Source: an uncultured Prevotellaceae bacterium
Lineage (GTDB): Bacteria > Bacteroidota > Bacteroidia > Bacteroidales > Bacteroidaceae
Direction: 5' to 3'
NCBI GenBank assembly: GCA_937900485.1
Contig: CALCEL010000073.1
Location: forward strand, 1 to 33,254
DNA: 33,254 nucleotides
Positions 23,391 through 32,506 of the stretch are shown here, in pieces. Made by a program: the position numbers and the translations under genes. Within the stretch, counting starts at the first letter, position 1. The number at the start of each line of letters is the position of its first letter. The notes beneath the pieces were generated by a model that saw only the letters and a program-made list of their open reading frames with translations, searched no databases and was not told where the DNA came from.

Positions 23391-24179
23391 ATGAATTACT
23401 TGTTTGCAGACATTAAGATTCAGCCTTATTCGGCTGATAATTGTGATATCCTTTGCGCTGTCTTAGGCGACGAGGGATATGACTCATTCGAAATTACGGA
23501 TACTGGTGTCAAGGCTTATATCCAAGTGGATAAGTTTGATGATGACAGACTTAGCCTTCTCTTGAATGATTTTGTCGTTCCAGACGTCACATTCGAATAC
23601 TCTGTCAATGAACTGGAGAATAAGGACTGGAATGAGGAATGGGAAAAGACATCATTCACTCCTGTTCTTGAAGAGCAGTTCGGCATTAAGCTATGTCCGA
23701 AAATGGCCTTTGGCTCCGGCTCACATGACACGACATATATGCTTGCCGAATACCTTATGAAGAAGGACCTGAAAGGAAAAAGAGTCCTTGACATGGGATG
23801 CGGAACGGGTGTTCTGGGAATAGCAATGTCGAAAAGAGGGGCAAGTGAGCTTGTCGCTATTGACATCGATGAGATGAGTGTGCAGAACACAAAGGAGAAT
23901 ATGCTCTTGAATGGTATAGACGATGCTGAGGTCATATTGGGAGACGCCACAAAAATACAAGGCTCTTTCGATGTCATCGTGGCAAATATCCATAAGAATG
24001 TTCTTATTAATGATATGTCCGCTTATGAGTCGCATCTCGCTCAGGGGGGCATACTTATCATGAGCGGCTTTTTCGCTGATGACGCTTCTGATATACAGGA
24101 TGCCGCTAAACTATATGGTATGAGTGTCATCGATATCCTCAACAGGAATGAGTGGACGGCGTTGGTCGTTTGTAAATGA
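23391..24179 (+). CDS. prmA: ribosomal protein L11 methyltransferase
   Basis: The 262-residue enzyme methylates lysines and the N-terminus of ribosomal protein L11 with S-adenosylmethionine. FGSGSHDTT at 107-115 matches the PrmA FGTGxHxTT motif, VLDMGCGTGVLG at 132-143 is SAM motif I, and VANIHKNVL near 200 corresponds to the NIxxxxL motif of the active site. The N-terminal domain is shorter than in E. coli, as is usual in Bacteroidota. A Shine-Dalgarno-like AGGAG lies 8 bases before the ATG, which is rare in this window. It is a single gene; terminator at 24268-24306. Confidence 0.94.
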   Translation: MNYLFADIKIQPYSADNCDILCAVLGDEGYDSFEITDTGVKAYIQVDKFDDDRLSLLLNDFVVPDVTFEYSVNELENKDWNEEWEKTSFTPVLEEQFGIKLCPKMAFGSGSHDTTYMLAEYLMKKDLKGKRVLDMGCGTGVLGIAMSKRGASELVAIDIDEMSVQNTKENMLLNGIDDAEVILGDATKIQGSFDVIVANIHKNVLINDMSAYESHLAQGGILIMSGFFADDASDIQDAAKLYGMSVIDILNRNEWTALVVCK

Positions 24180-24267
24180 TAGGTGACTTTTTTCTTTGGC
24201 GATAATCTAATGTTGATGATAGTGTGAAGGACTGTCTCATGTGGATGGTCGCTGATGTACGCGAGCT

Positions 24268-24306
24268 AACATCCTGACACTTAAATTGGAGTCGGGATGT
24301 TTTTTT
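24268..24306 (+). terminator. intrinsic terminator of prmA
   Basis: AACATCC (24268-24274) pairs with GGATGTT (24295-24301), extended by TGAC (24275-24278) with GTCG (24291-24294, one G-U). Seven T's follow at 24300-24306. It lies about 90 bases past the prmA stop. Confidence 0.85.
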
Positions 24307-25044
24307 GTGCTCGATATGAGTGGGGCTAATGAATGCTCATCTTAGGCTGACAATAATTGCTGGAATACATAGACGTGGTAATCAATGTTTTTGTGTTTGT
24401 GAGGCGAGTGTTGGCATCGGTAAGTCTGTCTATATGTCGATGGGCTATGCCTATTTATGTGCAAGGCTATATATTGGGACTGGAGGAAGTTTGTGAGAGT
24501 GAAAACAGAAGATGACACCTGTTGTGTGTGTTTGTTCTCTGTTCGACTGGAGTGGAATAACGGACAATTTGTCTTGTTACCAAATTTCCTATGCCTGTTT
24601 TTTGTTTAAAATTGGGTTAACTTATTGATAACCTAAAAATAAGACAATTAAAAATCTTGTGTCTCTTTTTTGAAATTCTCAGGTTAGGATATACTATACA
24701 AAAAGGTCTGCAGTTTTCAAAATACTAACCTGAATTTTTCAACGTCCTAACCTAAGATTTTCAGACGCCGAATAAGACACGGGAAAATTCCGGAAGTCAT
24801 TTTTTCATTGTCACGTGTCAACGGAAAAAGAGGAGTTTCGGACAGTAAAAAATAGAGGTGCGGATAGGAAATTTTGTAATTTCTCCACACGCATGTTATA
24901 GTCCTTTTCTTTATCAGCAAATCATGATATTATAACCTTTAGCTTGCAAGCGGAAAATGGGAAGTCTCCCTGATGTGCATGGACCAAGCGGATTTCTTGA
25001 CAATATGAAATGAGAACCGACATGTAATAAATTGTTCATTCTTT
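24307..25044. other. gene-free stretch between prmA and the DUF3332 gene
   Basis: No convincing gene in about 740 bases. The left third can be read as a 55-codon frame at 24329-24496, but its composition is not protein-like. The middle holds the motif array at 24671-24763 and an imperfect dyad GGTTA-N9-TAACC at 24615-24633. A 6-bp hairpin GAAATT-TTGT-AATTTC is at 24868-24883. The stretch is AT-rich from about 24540 on. Confidence 0.6.
24671..24763. repeat. three copies of an 18-bp motif, CCTAACCTRAGAWTTTCA-like
   Basis: The motif is read as CCTAACCTAAGATTTTCA at 24746-24763 and ACTAACCTGAATTTTTCA at 24724-24741 on the plus strand. A third copy at 24671-24688 is inverted (its complement is CCTAACCTGAGAATTTCA). 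The two direct copies start 22 bp apart, about two helical turns. A more degenerate TAACCTAA lies at 24629-24636. The role is unknown. Confidence 0.55.
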
Positions 25045-25074
25045 ATTGTCGTTAATAGAAAATGTGTAAATTTG
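25045..25074 (+). promoter_or_regulatory. promoter of the DUF3332 gene
   Basis: TAAATTTG at 25067-25074 is a full match to the -7 consensus, and ATTG at 25045-25048 is a near -33 element 18 bases upstream. Transcription should start near 25080, leaving a 17-base A/T-rich leader. Confidence 0.6.
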
Positions 25075-25096
25075 CGACAGTTTAATTATATAAATT

Positions 25097-25642
25097 ATGA
25101 GAAAAAGAAGTTTACAGGTTGCAGTTTTACTGCTTGCGGGTTCATTTTTGTGCAGTTCATGCATAGGTTCATTCAGCCTTTTCAATAAATATGAGAAATG
25201 GCAGTGTTCAATGACAAATAACAAGTTCGTTAATGGTATTGTGGGTCTTATCCTTCAGCCTATTGTGGGTAGTATCTGCCTTACTGTTGACGCTATTGTT
25301 CTTAATACTATTGAGTTCTGGACTGGTAACCAGCCTTTGGCAGCCGGACAGATTAAGAATGTCAAGGGCTCAGACGGTCTTATGTATGCAGTGAAGACTA
25401 TTAAGAATGGTTATGAGGTGACATCAGAGACTGGTGAGATCACTTACTTCAAGTACAATAAGAAGAAGGATACATGGTCTGTGTCTCAGGATGGTGTGTC
25501 TCGTGACCTCTTCCAGTTTAACGATGATGGTACTATCGTGGCTTTCCTGCCAAGTGGTAACACTTTGAAGGTTACTAATGACTACGCTGGTCTGAAGATG
25601 GTGGAGGAGTCAATGTTGACAGACTATTACGCTCAGAGGTGA
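25097..25642 (+). CDS. DUF3332 family lipoprotein
   Basis: The 181-residue protein has a lipoprotein signal, MRKRSLQVAVLLLAGSFLCS then SC with lipidated C22. It continues CIGSFSLFNKYEKW, then VNGIVGLILQPIVG and VLNTIEFWTGNQP. These are the marks of DUF3332, small lipoproteins common in Bacteroidota with one hydrophobic segment in the middle. The C-terminal part (about 85-170) looks beta-rich. Function is unknown; location should be the outer or inner membrane facing the periplasm. Strong codon bias and a good promoter suggest solid expression. It has its own terminator and is not in one unit with the downstream macroglobulin. Confidence 0.9.
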   Translation: MRKRSLQVAVLLLAGSFLCSSCIGSFSLFNKYEKWQCSMTNNKFVNGIVGLILQPIVGSICLTVDAIVLNTIEFWTGNQPLAAGQIKNVKGSDGLMYAVKTIKNGYEVTSETGEITYFKYNKKKDTWSVSQDGVSRDLFQFNDDGTIVAFLPSGNTLKVTNDYAGLKMVEESMLTDYYAQR

Positions 25643-25690
25643 TGAATTTTCGTGCATAACTACATGATTTAGTACATTTTTTGTAAGAAT

Positions 25691-25728
25691 AATCCGGGAG
25701 TTACTTTTGTGATTCTCGGATTTTTTTT
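25691..25728 (+). terminator. intrinsic terminator of the DUF3332 gene
   Basis: AATCCG (25691-25696) pairs with CGGATT (25717-25722), extended by 25697-25700 with 25713-25716 (two G-T pairs), then eight T's at 25721-25728. It lies about 50 bases past the stop. Confidence 0.85.
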
Positions 25729-25781
25729 GAATCTTCGCGTCCTATATTACAATTCTTTTTTTCACTAATACTAATTATTTA

Positions 25782-28700
25782 ATGAGACAGATTGTATTCG
25801 CACTATTATTAACTCTCGGAATGTTCATGAACACGTCGGCTCAGTCTTTCGACGAAGAGTGCGTGAGGCTAATAAAAACGATAGCTGCCAATGTGGATAA
25901 GGACTCTCGTACTTTTGACAAGGAGATAGAGACTGTGGAGAATCGTATAAACCATCTGAATAATAAGACTCTGACTCCAGAGGTGGCCACGCAAAAGGCT
26001 ATACTTCATTGTGTCGCCGCCTGGGCGTATCACGAACTGCCTGACAGATACTCTGATGTTCGTAACGATGATGTCGACTATATGGCTAAACGGGATGAAC
26101 ATCTGAGGGAAGCTCTTAAGGACAAGAGGTTTTTGGCTTCTCAACAAGCTTCTAAGTATAAGGCAATGGTGAAGTTGGGAAAGGACGGGGCGATGTTCAA
26201 TCATTGCATGCTGGCGGTAATCGCTGACTATTATTTTGATAACTCCTTCTGTTCACAGGACGAGAAATTCTCCATTTATGAAGATATGATATCTGTATAT
26301 AAGTCTCTCAATATGGATAAGGCGTCGGATGCTTTGACGGATGAGATACGCTATGCGGAGATTATGAGAAATAATGTGCGGCAGAGAACCTCTGATGATG
26401 AGTTCTCAGCGGCATATCGTGACTCTGTCGTTAGTTACTGGAAGAAGGTGGTGGAGGAGAATGCGGACTCTCGTTTCATATCTGAATACCGAAGCAATCT
26501 TAACGGTGCTTTAATGTCCGTGTCGAGGGTAAAGGTGTCTGACTTCCATCTCCCTGGGGAAGATCTGAAAATCGACGTGTGTTTCTGGAATTGTGACAAG
26601 GCTCAGGTGTTTATACGTGAGTTTAATGGATACGAGAAGCAGAATGGATGTCAGAGCAAATTACGTCTTGACGGAAAGGTCGTTGCTTCGAAGACAGTAA
26701 CATTGGGTGATGACCCGGACAACGTGAGACGTAAGGAAGCTGGTCTGTGCGTGGTCGGAAAACATACTGAGAGGATAGGTGGATTGAAACCTGGCAAGTA
26801 CGTTGTAGTGGTTGGATCGTTAGGCAATCAAAATACTCAGCTCGTTCATGTGTCGTCTTTCTGTATGGTTCCAGTGCAAGAGAAAGATGGTGTCCGGGTC
26901 TACACCTTAGATGCTGTCAGCGGTAAGCCGGTAGCGGGTGTGTCTGTCGATTGGGTATTAGAGAAGAATTATAGTAATGATGTCGTCCGAAAGGGTTCTG
27001 GCGTCACAGACAATGATGGAGAGTGTTTTTTCAAGTTGCAGGAGAATAAAGGAAGGGTGTCGTTAAAAGCCTCACGTGCGGAGGGTGACACAGTGTCTTT
27101 GTCAAATGTGTTTTTCTCATATAGTGTGTCTGATAAAGAATATAAGACGACTGACTATACTAAGTTGTTCACGGATCGTTTACTGTATCGTCCAGGACAG
27201 ACGGTCAAGGTCGCCGGCGTGTCGTATTGTAATGATGCGAAGGACTCGTATGTGACAGTGTCGGGGCAGGCTTCAGAAGTGTCGTTCTTTTTCACTAAGG
27301 ATCGGGGAGATGTACAGAAACAAAAGGTGACATCCAACGAATACGGTACGTTCAGTTGCGAGTTCCGTATCCCCGACAACGCTAAGGTGGGTGAGTATAT
27401 TGTTTCTTGTGGAAAGAGTTCGGTGACTGTCAGAGTTGAGGAATACAAACGTCCTACATGGTCATTGTCTCTTGAGGGAAAGACGGAGGGACGTCTCGCG
27501 TCGGGAGATACGATGATGGTGGAGGGAAAGGCCGTGATGTTTTCCGGCGTGCCGGTTCAAGCTGCTGATGTGGAGTATGATGTGTTCATGTCACCTCAGT
27601 ATTACCGGCGGTTACGTTCACGTAACGTGTGGAGGATGACGAACCGTAGCTCTTGGAGACGTGTGGAGAATGCCTTGAGCCACGGACAGACTAAGACTGA
27701 CACTGATGGTAAGTTCTCCATTTCTTTGCCTCTTGTCGCCGAGAATGTCTCCGATGTGAATAGTATATGTTTCAAGGTCGTGGCTAAAGTCACAGACCAG
27801 GCGGGAGAGACACGTGAGGAGGAGTATTATACTGTTGTCTCTGTCCGTGAGTATATGTTGGAGCTGGATGCGGGACATGTGGCCGATTTGAGTGAAGAAG
27901 GCAACATGGTGCTGAAGGCGTTTGATGTGTTGGGCAATTCTCTCGATGTGTTTGCCACGTGTGAGGTGAAGTTGGATGATAAGGTTATTAACAAGGTTAA
28001 AGTACAGTCAAATACTCCTTATACTCTTTCTTGTTTGTGTGGTATGGATGTGGCTCGTATGCCGATGGGTGAGTATGTGCTTAATTTCCAAAGTAGGGAC
28101 TCAAGAGGCAATGACATAACTCTCACGGCTCCGTATGTAATTAAAGTATTTGACTCGAACACGAAGACCGCATCTGGCAGGGAGGTCATGTTCAAAGATG
28201 ACTTCTTCTATTGTGAGAATGACAGGTTCAGCCAAGGTAGACCTGCTAGGATATATTTTATCCCAGTTAAGGAGAACTCTTATGTCATACGTTATGTGAC
28301 AAATAACAAGATTGTGTTCGGGCGTGAGACTGGTACCGTCTCTAAAACCGTAAACGTCTTTGATGTGGATTATGATGACTCTATGCAAGATGGATCGGTG
28401 TTCTCTCTTTTTTATGTCAACGACGGAAATGTGACTAAGCACAGAGCCACCTTGAAAAAAGATGTGCCAGAGAAGAATATGCGACTCTCGTGGAACACGT
28501 TCCGTGATCATGTGCAGCCGGGAAATAAAGAGACATGGGTCCTTTCTGTGAAGTCTCCTGATGGCAAGCAGGCGTCGCCGTCGGAAATGATTGCTACGTT
28601 ATATGATGCCTCACTCGATGACATCCATCCTTACGCTTGGAGTTTCTCGTTGCCATTCGCTCGTGTGGTGAATGAGACGAATATGCATATTCCGTATGTA

Positions 28701-31175
28701 CAATCTTCGTTTGAGTTTTTCTTCAATGGTGATTATAAGTCAGAAAATCTTAGAGCACCTTCCTTCGATAGGTTTAACGATTTCTATGAAATAAGTATGT
28801 TGGGACATGCGCATGGTAGGACTAACTTTATACATAGACCTTTAGCTGCAGTAGCTAGAGGCGTGAAAATGGAAATGGCAGGTCTGGAGGTCACTGAAGA
28901 GGCTTCGTCCGTAATGGCTAAGAAGAATGTAATGACGGACTCATCTATGGATCTGGATGATGTTTACAGTACTGTTGATGAGAGGGGGAGTGATGCAGGC
29001 GTCGATGAAGGCAAGGTCATGTTGAGAAGCAATTTCGCGGAGACGGCATTTTTCTATCCGAATCTTGTCTCTGACAAGGACGGACTGATACGTGTCTCAT
29101 TCACGCTGCCAGAATCTCTCACAGAGTGGAAGTTTATGGGCTTTGTACATGATGAGCGAATGAATAATGGTGTCATGACGTCTAAGACTGTGGCAAGAAA
29201 GCCGTTTGTGGTTCAGCCGAATATGCCGCGGTTTGTGCGTGTGGGGGATGACTTGAATCTCATGGCACGAATTATTAATCAAGATGGGACTTCACTCAAC
29301 GGTTATGCTGTGATTTGTTTGCGTAAGGCTAAAGATGAGTCACTGGTGTATGCGGACACGATACCATTCTGTGTTGATGGAATGAGCACCACGACCGTAT
29401 CTTTTCCGTATCAGTTTACTGATGGAGCTGATGACCTGCTGTGTGATGTGTCTGCGGTAAGTGATGATGTCTCAGACGGAGAACGTAATCTCTTGCCGGT
29501 GTTACCGTCGCGTGTGCAGCTGTCTGAATCTGTTCCTTTCTATATCAATGGTCCCGGTGAGAAAGATGTTAATCTTAAGTCTTTGTTTAATGGAGACAGC
29601 TCTTCTGCGCATGACAAGAGCATGAGAGTGGAGTATACTGACAATCCTGTGTGGACGGTCATTGATGCCTTGCGAGGTGTTCAGCTACCGTCTTGTCAGA
29701 ACGCACCGTCATTTGCGGCTTCTATTTACGCTAACAGCAAATTGTTGGAACTGGCAGACTCGTTGAAGCGTTATACGGACAAAAAGGTTGTTAATACGGA
29801 TAGTGCAAAGTCTATCTATGAGAGATGTCTGTCTCGACTGAGCGCTTTGAGATGTGCGGACGGCTCTTTCAAGTGGTTTGATGGTATGAGAGAGGGAAGT
29901 TATTATGTTACTCTTTTAGTTGCCGAGCAGCTTTCACGTATGACAGACAAGCCGGATATGCTTTATTCCGCACTCTCATATCTTGACAGTGTGCAGGTGC
30001 GCAATTACAAGTACAGAAAAGCTCATAAGATTAGTCATGTTCCTTCTGAGACTGACCTGCATTATCTTATGGTCTGCTCATGTGTTCCAGAACGTGAGGT
30101 CGGTGGTGAGGTGCGGTTGATACATGACACCTATCTTAATTATGTGGAGAGACATCAAAGTGAACTCTCCATTTATGGTGTCGCCTCGTCTTCCGTTATG
30201 TTGCGGTCGTTCTCTCGGAAGAAAAGTGCGGATAGGTTTGTGGGCATATTGAAGAGCTACCTCGTTGAAGATGAGGGACAGGGCTTGCATTTCGCAACCA
30301 AGCGGGCATTGTACTCTTGGCGTGATTACCGCATACCCACTCAAGTGGCGGCAATGAGGTCAATATATGCGCTTAACCCGAACGACAGTGTGCTTCGTGA
30401 TATGCAATTATGGCTGTTACGTCAAAAGCAGGTCCAGTCATGGGACTGCGCTGAGACAACATGTGAGGTGACAGACCTTATTCTCCGCATATCACCAAAC
30501 ATTTCTTTGCGAAAAGGAGAAAATTCGCAATTATCTATAGATGGTGTGCAGATTGATAATCACTTTGTGTCAGACTCTACTATGCTGTTTGCCCCTGAGA
30601 TGGGATATGTTAATACGCCTGTGGAGGTGTTTGATACCTTGACGTCTGTTTCTTCACTGACGGTGGTGAAGAAGAGTGATGGCGTCTCTTGGGGAGCTGT
30701 CACCGTATCATTCACTGATGAGAGCAGTCATGTGAAGTCATATACCACAGGCGAGGTGTCTGTGTCGCGTCGTGTCATGGTTTATGATACCGTTGCTGGT
30801 ATTGGGAAATGGCGTTTCCTGAATGATGACGAGTCGTTAAGAGTGGGACAGAAAGTACGTGTGCGTCATACTTTAACTACAGACAGAGACATGGATTTCA
30901 TGTGTGTGAATATGCCTCATCCGGCATGCTTTGAACCTATCGACAAACTTAGTGGATATTGTAATAAAGGTGCGTTATGGTGTTTCCAGTCTATCCATGA
31001 CTCGTATGTGGAGATGTTTTTCGAACGTTATCGGGAAGGCTCGAGCACTCTTGACATCGATTACTATGTGTCTGCATCTGGTACATATAATTTCGGCGTG
31101 TCAACGGCACAGTGCATGTATGCCACAATGTACGGTGGACACAGCGGCGGCTTGTCCGTCACAGTGAATCCGTGA
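25782..31175 (+). CDS. alpha-2-macroglobulin-like protein lacking the thioester motif
   Basis: The 1797-residue exported protein begins with a Sec signal peptide, likely cut after A20 (NTSA-QS); there is no lipobox. The macroglobulin (MG2) region is recognisable from FTDRLLYRPGQ at 463-473. The alpha-2-macroglobulin core follows at about 1084-1180 (NFAETAFFYP ... LTEWKFMGFVHD), and an alpha-helical thioester-type domain lies at about 1290-1530. Where active members have a G-C-x-E-Q thioester, this one reads LPSCQNAPS with C1305 but no E-Q, so no covalent trap can form. It resembles E. coli YfhM/MagD-type bacterial macroglobulins in size class; thioester-less versions such as MagD are known. 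It may inhibit host or rival proteases sterically or bind partners in the periplasm. No penicillin-binding protein 1C gene is adjacent. Confidence 0.9.
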   Translation: MRQIVFALLLTLGMFMNTSAQSFDEECVRLIKTIAANVDKDSRTFDKEIETVENRINHLNNKTLTPEVATQKAILHCVAAWAYHELPDRYSDVRNDDVDYMAKRDEHLREALKDKRFLASQQASKYKAMVKLGKDGAMFNHCMLAVIADYYFDNSFCSQDEKFSIYEDMISVYKSLNMDKASDALTDEIRYAEIMRNNVRQRTSDDEFSAAYRDSVVSYWKKVVEENADSRFISEYRSNLNGALMSVSRVKVSDFHLPGEDLKIDVCFWNCDKAQVFIREFNGYEKQNGCQSKLRLDGKVVASKTVTLGDDPDNVRRKEAGLCVVGKHTERIGGLKPGKYVVVVGSLGNQNTQLVHVSSFCMVPVQEKDGVRVYTLDAVSGKPVAGVSVDWVLEKNYSNDVVRKGSGVTDNDGECFFKLQENKGRVSLKASRAEGDTVSLSNVFFSYSVSDKEYKTTDYTKLFTDRLLYRPGQTVKVAGVSYCNDAKDSYVTVSGQASEVSFFFTKDRGDVQKQKVTSNEYGTFSCEFRIPDNAKVGEYIVSCGKSSVTVRVEEYKRPTWSLSLEGKTEGRLASGDTMMVEGKAVMFSGVPVQAADVEYDVFMSPQYYRRLRSRNVWRMTNRSSWRRVENALSHGQTKTDTDGKFSISLPLVAENVSDVNSICFKVVAKVTDQAGETREEEYYTVVSVREYMLELDAGHVADLSEEGNMVLKAFDVLGNSLDVFATCEVKLDDKVINKVKVQSNTPYTLSCLCGMDVARMPMGEYVLNFQSRDSRGNDITLTAPYVIKVFDSNTKTASGREVMFKDDFFYCENDRFSQGRPARIYFIPVKENSYVIRYVTNNKIVFGRETGTVSKTVNVFDVDYDDSMQDGSVFSLFYVNDGNVTKHRATLKKDVPEKNMRLSWNTFRDHVQPGNKETWVLSVKSPDGKQASPSEMIATLYDASLDDIHPYAWSFSLPFARVVNETNMHIPYVQSSFEFFFNGDYKSENLRAPSFDRFNDFYEISMLGHAHGRTNFIHRPLAAVARGVKMEMAGLEVTEEASSVMAKKNVMTDSSMDLDDVYSTVDERGSDAGVDEGKVMLRSNFAETAFFYPNLVSDKDGLIRVSFTLPESLTEWKFMGFVHDERMNNGVMTSKTVARKPFVVQPNMPRFVRVGDDLNLMARIINQDGTSLNGYAVICLRKAKDESLVYADTIPFCVDGMSTTTVSFPYQFTDGADDLLCDVSAVSDDVSDGERNLLPVLPSRVQLSESVPFYINGPGEKDVNLKSLFNGDSSSAHDKSMRVEYTDNPVWTVIDALRGVQLPSCQNAPSFAASIYANSKLLELADSLKRYTDKKVVNTDSAKSIYERCLSRLSALRCADGSFKWFDGMREGSYYVTLLVAEQLSRMTDKPDMLYSALSYLDSVQVRNYKYRKAHKISHVPSETDLHYLMVCSCVPEREVGGEVRLIHDTYLNYVERHQSELSIYGVASSSVMLRSFSRKKSADRFVGILKSYLVEDEGQGLHFATKRALYSWRDYRIPTQVAAMRSIYALNPNDSVLRDMQLWLLRQKQVQSWDCAETTCEVTDLILRISPNISLRKGENSQLSIDGVQIDNHFVSDSTMLFAPEMGYVNTPVEVFDTLTSVSSLTVVKKSDGVSWGAVTVSFTDESSHVKSYTTGEVSVSRRVMVYDTVAGIGKWRFLNDDESLRVGQKVRVRHTLTTDRDMDFMCVNMPHPACFEPIDKLSGYCNKGALWCFQSIHDSYVEMFFERYREGSSTLDIDYYVSASGTYNFGVSTAQCMYATMYGGHSGGLSVTVNP

Positions 31176-31181
31176 TAACAA

Positions 31182-31216
31182 AACGGGTATGAAATCAAGC
31201 TGATTTCATACCCGTT
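31182..31216. terminator. bidirectional terminator between convergent genes
   Basis: A perfect 16-bp stem, 31182-31197 with 31201-31216, around a 3-base loop. It lies between the macroglobulin stop (31175) and the end of the minus-strand acyltransferase (31222) and can serve both. T runs beyond the stem are short on each side. Confidence 0.85.
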
Positions 31217-31221
31217 GTATT

Positions 31222-32244
31222 TCAGTCAATTTTTATCAGATCTTTCTGTGCTGTCACATGTGGTAAGAACTTAATGAACAAAGGAATTATAATTATGTAT
31301 GAAGCCATTATACAGAAGAGACTTAAGCACGACTCTTGTAAAGTGGCTAAATGCAATTTTGCAAGCACTGGTTTTAACATTGCTATCATTAAGTTGTGAG
31401 TTACCAGTATTATAATCGAGTATCTTCCGCAATAAGATATGTATGGCAGCTTTACAATCATCTTGGAGATACCTAAAACACACAATGAACCCATTATTCC
31501 TGTAGGATATATTACTAGAACTTCTTTCATGGAGAACTCACTACATCTGTAGTCGATATTTGTTTCTATGGTCAGGTAGTATGTGATTGCTATTATAATA
31601 ATCACGAATATTGGAATATAGCGGTCATACTTCCATGATCTTAATATGTCTGTTTTTTTGTTTATTATGTTACCAAACACGAAGAATGGAAGGGCTGTTA
31701 ATGAGGAATCATAGAACATTGGTAGTGAAAAGTTGTATAAGTGCATAGTGGCTCCAATAATTCCAAGAGCCAGTGATACTATGATAACAAAAATACTGCC
31801 AAGTTTTAGTTTGTTTCTTATTATTATGATGACATAGTAAATAATGTTAATGTTAAACAAACAAAAGAGGAACCAGATAGGTGGATTGCTAAAACTCTCA
31901 TAGTATAAACCAAAAATAAATGTTATTGGATCGTTCAGTCTTCCTACACAACGTATATTTATACCTAAAGTGTTAAGGACTGCTGTAAGTAGGAGTGAAG
32001 TAAATATGTAAAAAAAGGCAAATGGAATAAGTAATTTGTTTGTTTTACGTTTAAGAAAACTGAAGAAACCTGAGTATGTTTTAAAGAAGAAGCCAGAAAG
32101 AATGAAATACAATGGCATTCTGAATGATTTAAGTAAGCTTGAAAATGGGAGTGTCAGATTGTACTGTGAAAATACGTGAAACCACACAACCAGAAAAATA
32201 CAGAACCCCTTTGCCAGGTCAATGTATTGTATTCTTTCTTTCAT
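31222..32244 (-). CDS. acyltransferase 3 family membrane protein
   Basis: The start at 32244 gives 340 residues (MKERIQYIDLAKGFCIFLVV). A longer frame to 32283 adds a hydrophilic 13-residue lead and is rejected. The protein is an integral membrane acyltransferase-3 (OafA-like): the histidine in VVWFHVF near 20-26 and the RMPLYFILSGFFF motif near 41-53 are family marks, with about ten hydrophobic segments. Such enzymes O-acetylate surface polysaccharides or other envelope glycans. The gene is clearly more AT-rich than its neighbours (many ATT, ATA and AAT codons), stands alone, and lies beside a transposase, all consistent with horizontal acquisition. The glycan target is unknown. Confidence 0.85.
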   Translation of the reverse strand: MKERIQYIDLAKGFCIFLVVWFHVFSQYNLTLPFSSLLKSFRMPLYFILSGFFFKTYSGFFSFLKRKTNKLLIPFAFFYIFTSLLLTAVLNTLGINIRCVGRLNDPITFIFGLYYESFSNPPIWFLFCLFNINIIYYVIIIIRNKLKLGSIFVIIVSLALGIIGATMHLYNFSLPMFYDSSLTALPFFVFGNIINKKTDILRSWKYDRYIPIFVIIIIAITYYLTIETNIDYRCSEFSMKEVLVIYPTGIMGSLCVLGISKMIVKLPYISYCGRYSIIILVTHNLMIAMLKPVLAKLHLATLQESCLSLFCIMASYIIIIPLFIKFLPHVTAQKDLIKID

Positions 32245-32506
32245 TCGAAAATATTTAATTGCGAGACACCCATTTCTGGGCATCTCTGGTTAATAATTCT
32301 GTTTTCAGACAAAACGAGGAATGCAGGTGACTGTGGTGTCATCTGTGGCTGATGGATGGGGCAGGTTTAAGTTTTACAACGACCAAGTTGGTCAGGAAAT
32401 TTCATTCGCGTGCTCGTAGCAACAATCTTTGCCTCTCGGTCGTTTAGGCCAGTTTCATATTCGGGCTTGGTGTCCCAGTAAAAATCGGCCTGAGAATACG
32501 TGGCGG
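32245..32506. other. gene-free stretch between acyltransferase and transposase
   Basis: Holds the dyad GACCAA-G-TTGGTC at 32381-32393 and no convincing gene. The end of the insertion sequence should lie somewhere here, but terminal repeats cannot be placed because the other end is outside the window. IS110-family elements often carry a structured non-coding RNA in an untranslated end; in the IS1111 subgroup this is the region after the transposase. Confidence 0.4.

Noticed and set aside
24329..24496. 55-codon plus-strand frame (MNAHLRLTII...) in the gap after prmA
   Set aside because: Short, Cys-rich in an unpatterned way, no recognisable family, no ribosome site, directly after a terminator with no promoter element; a frame of this size is expected by chance.
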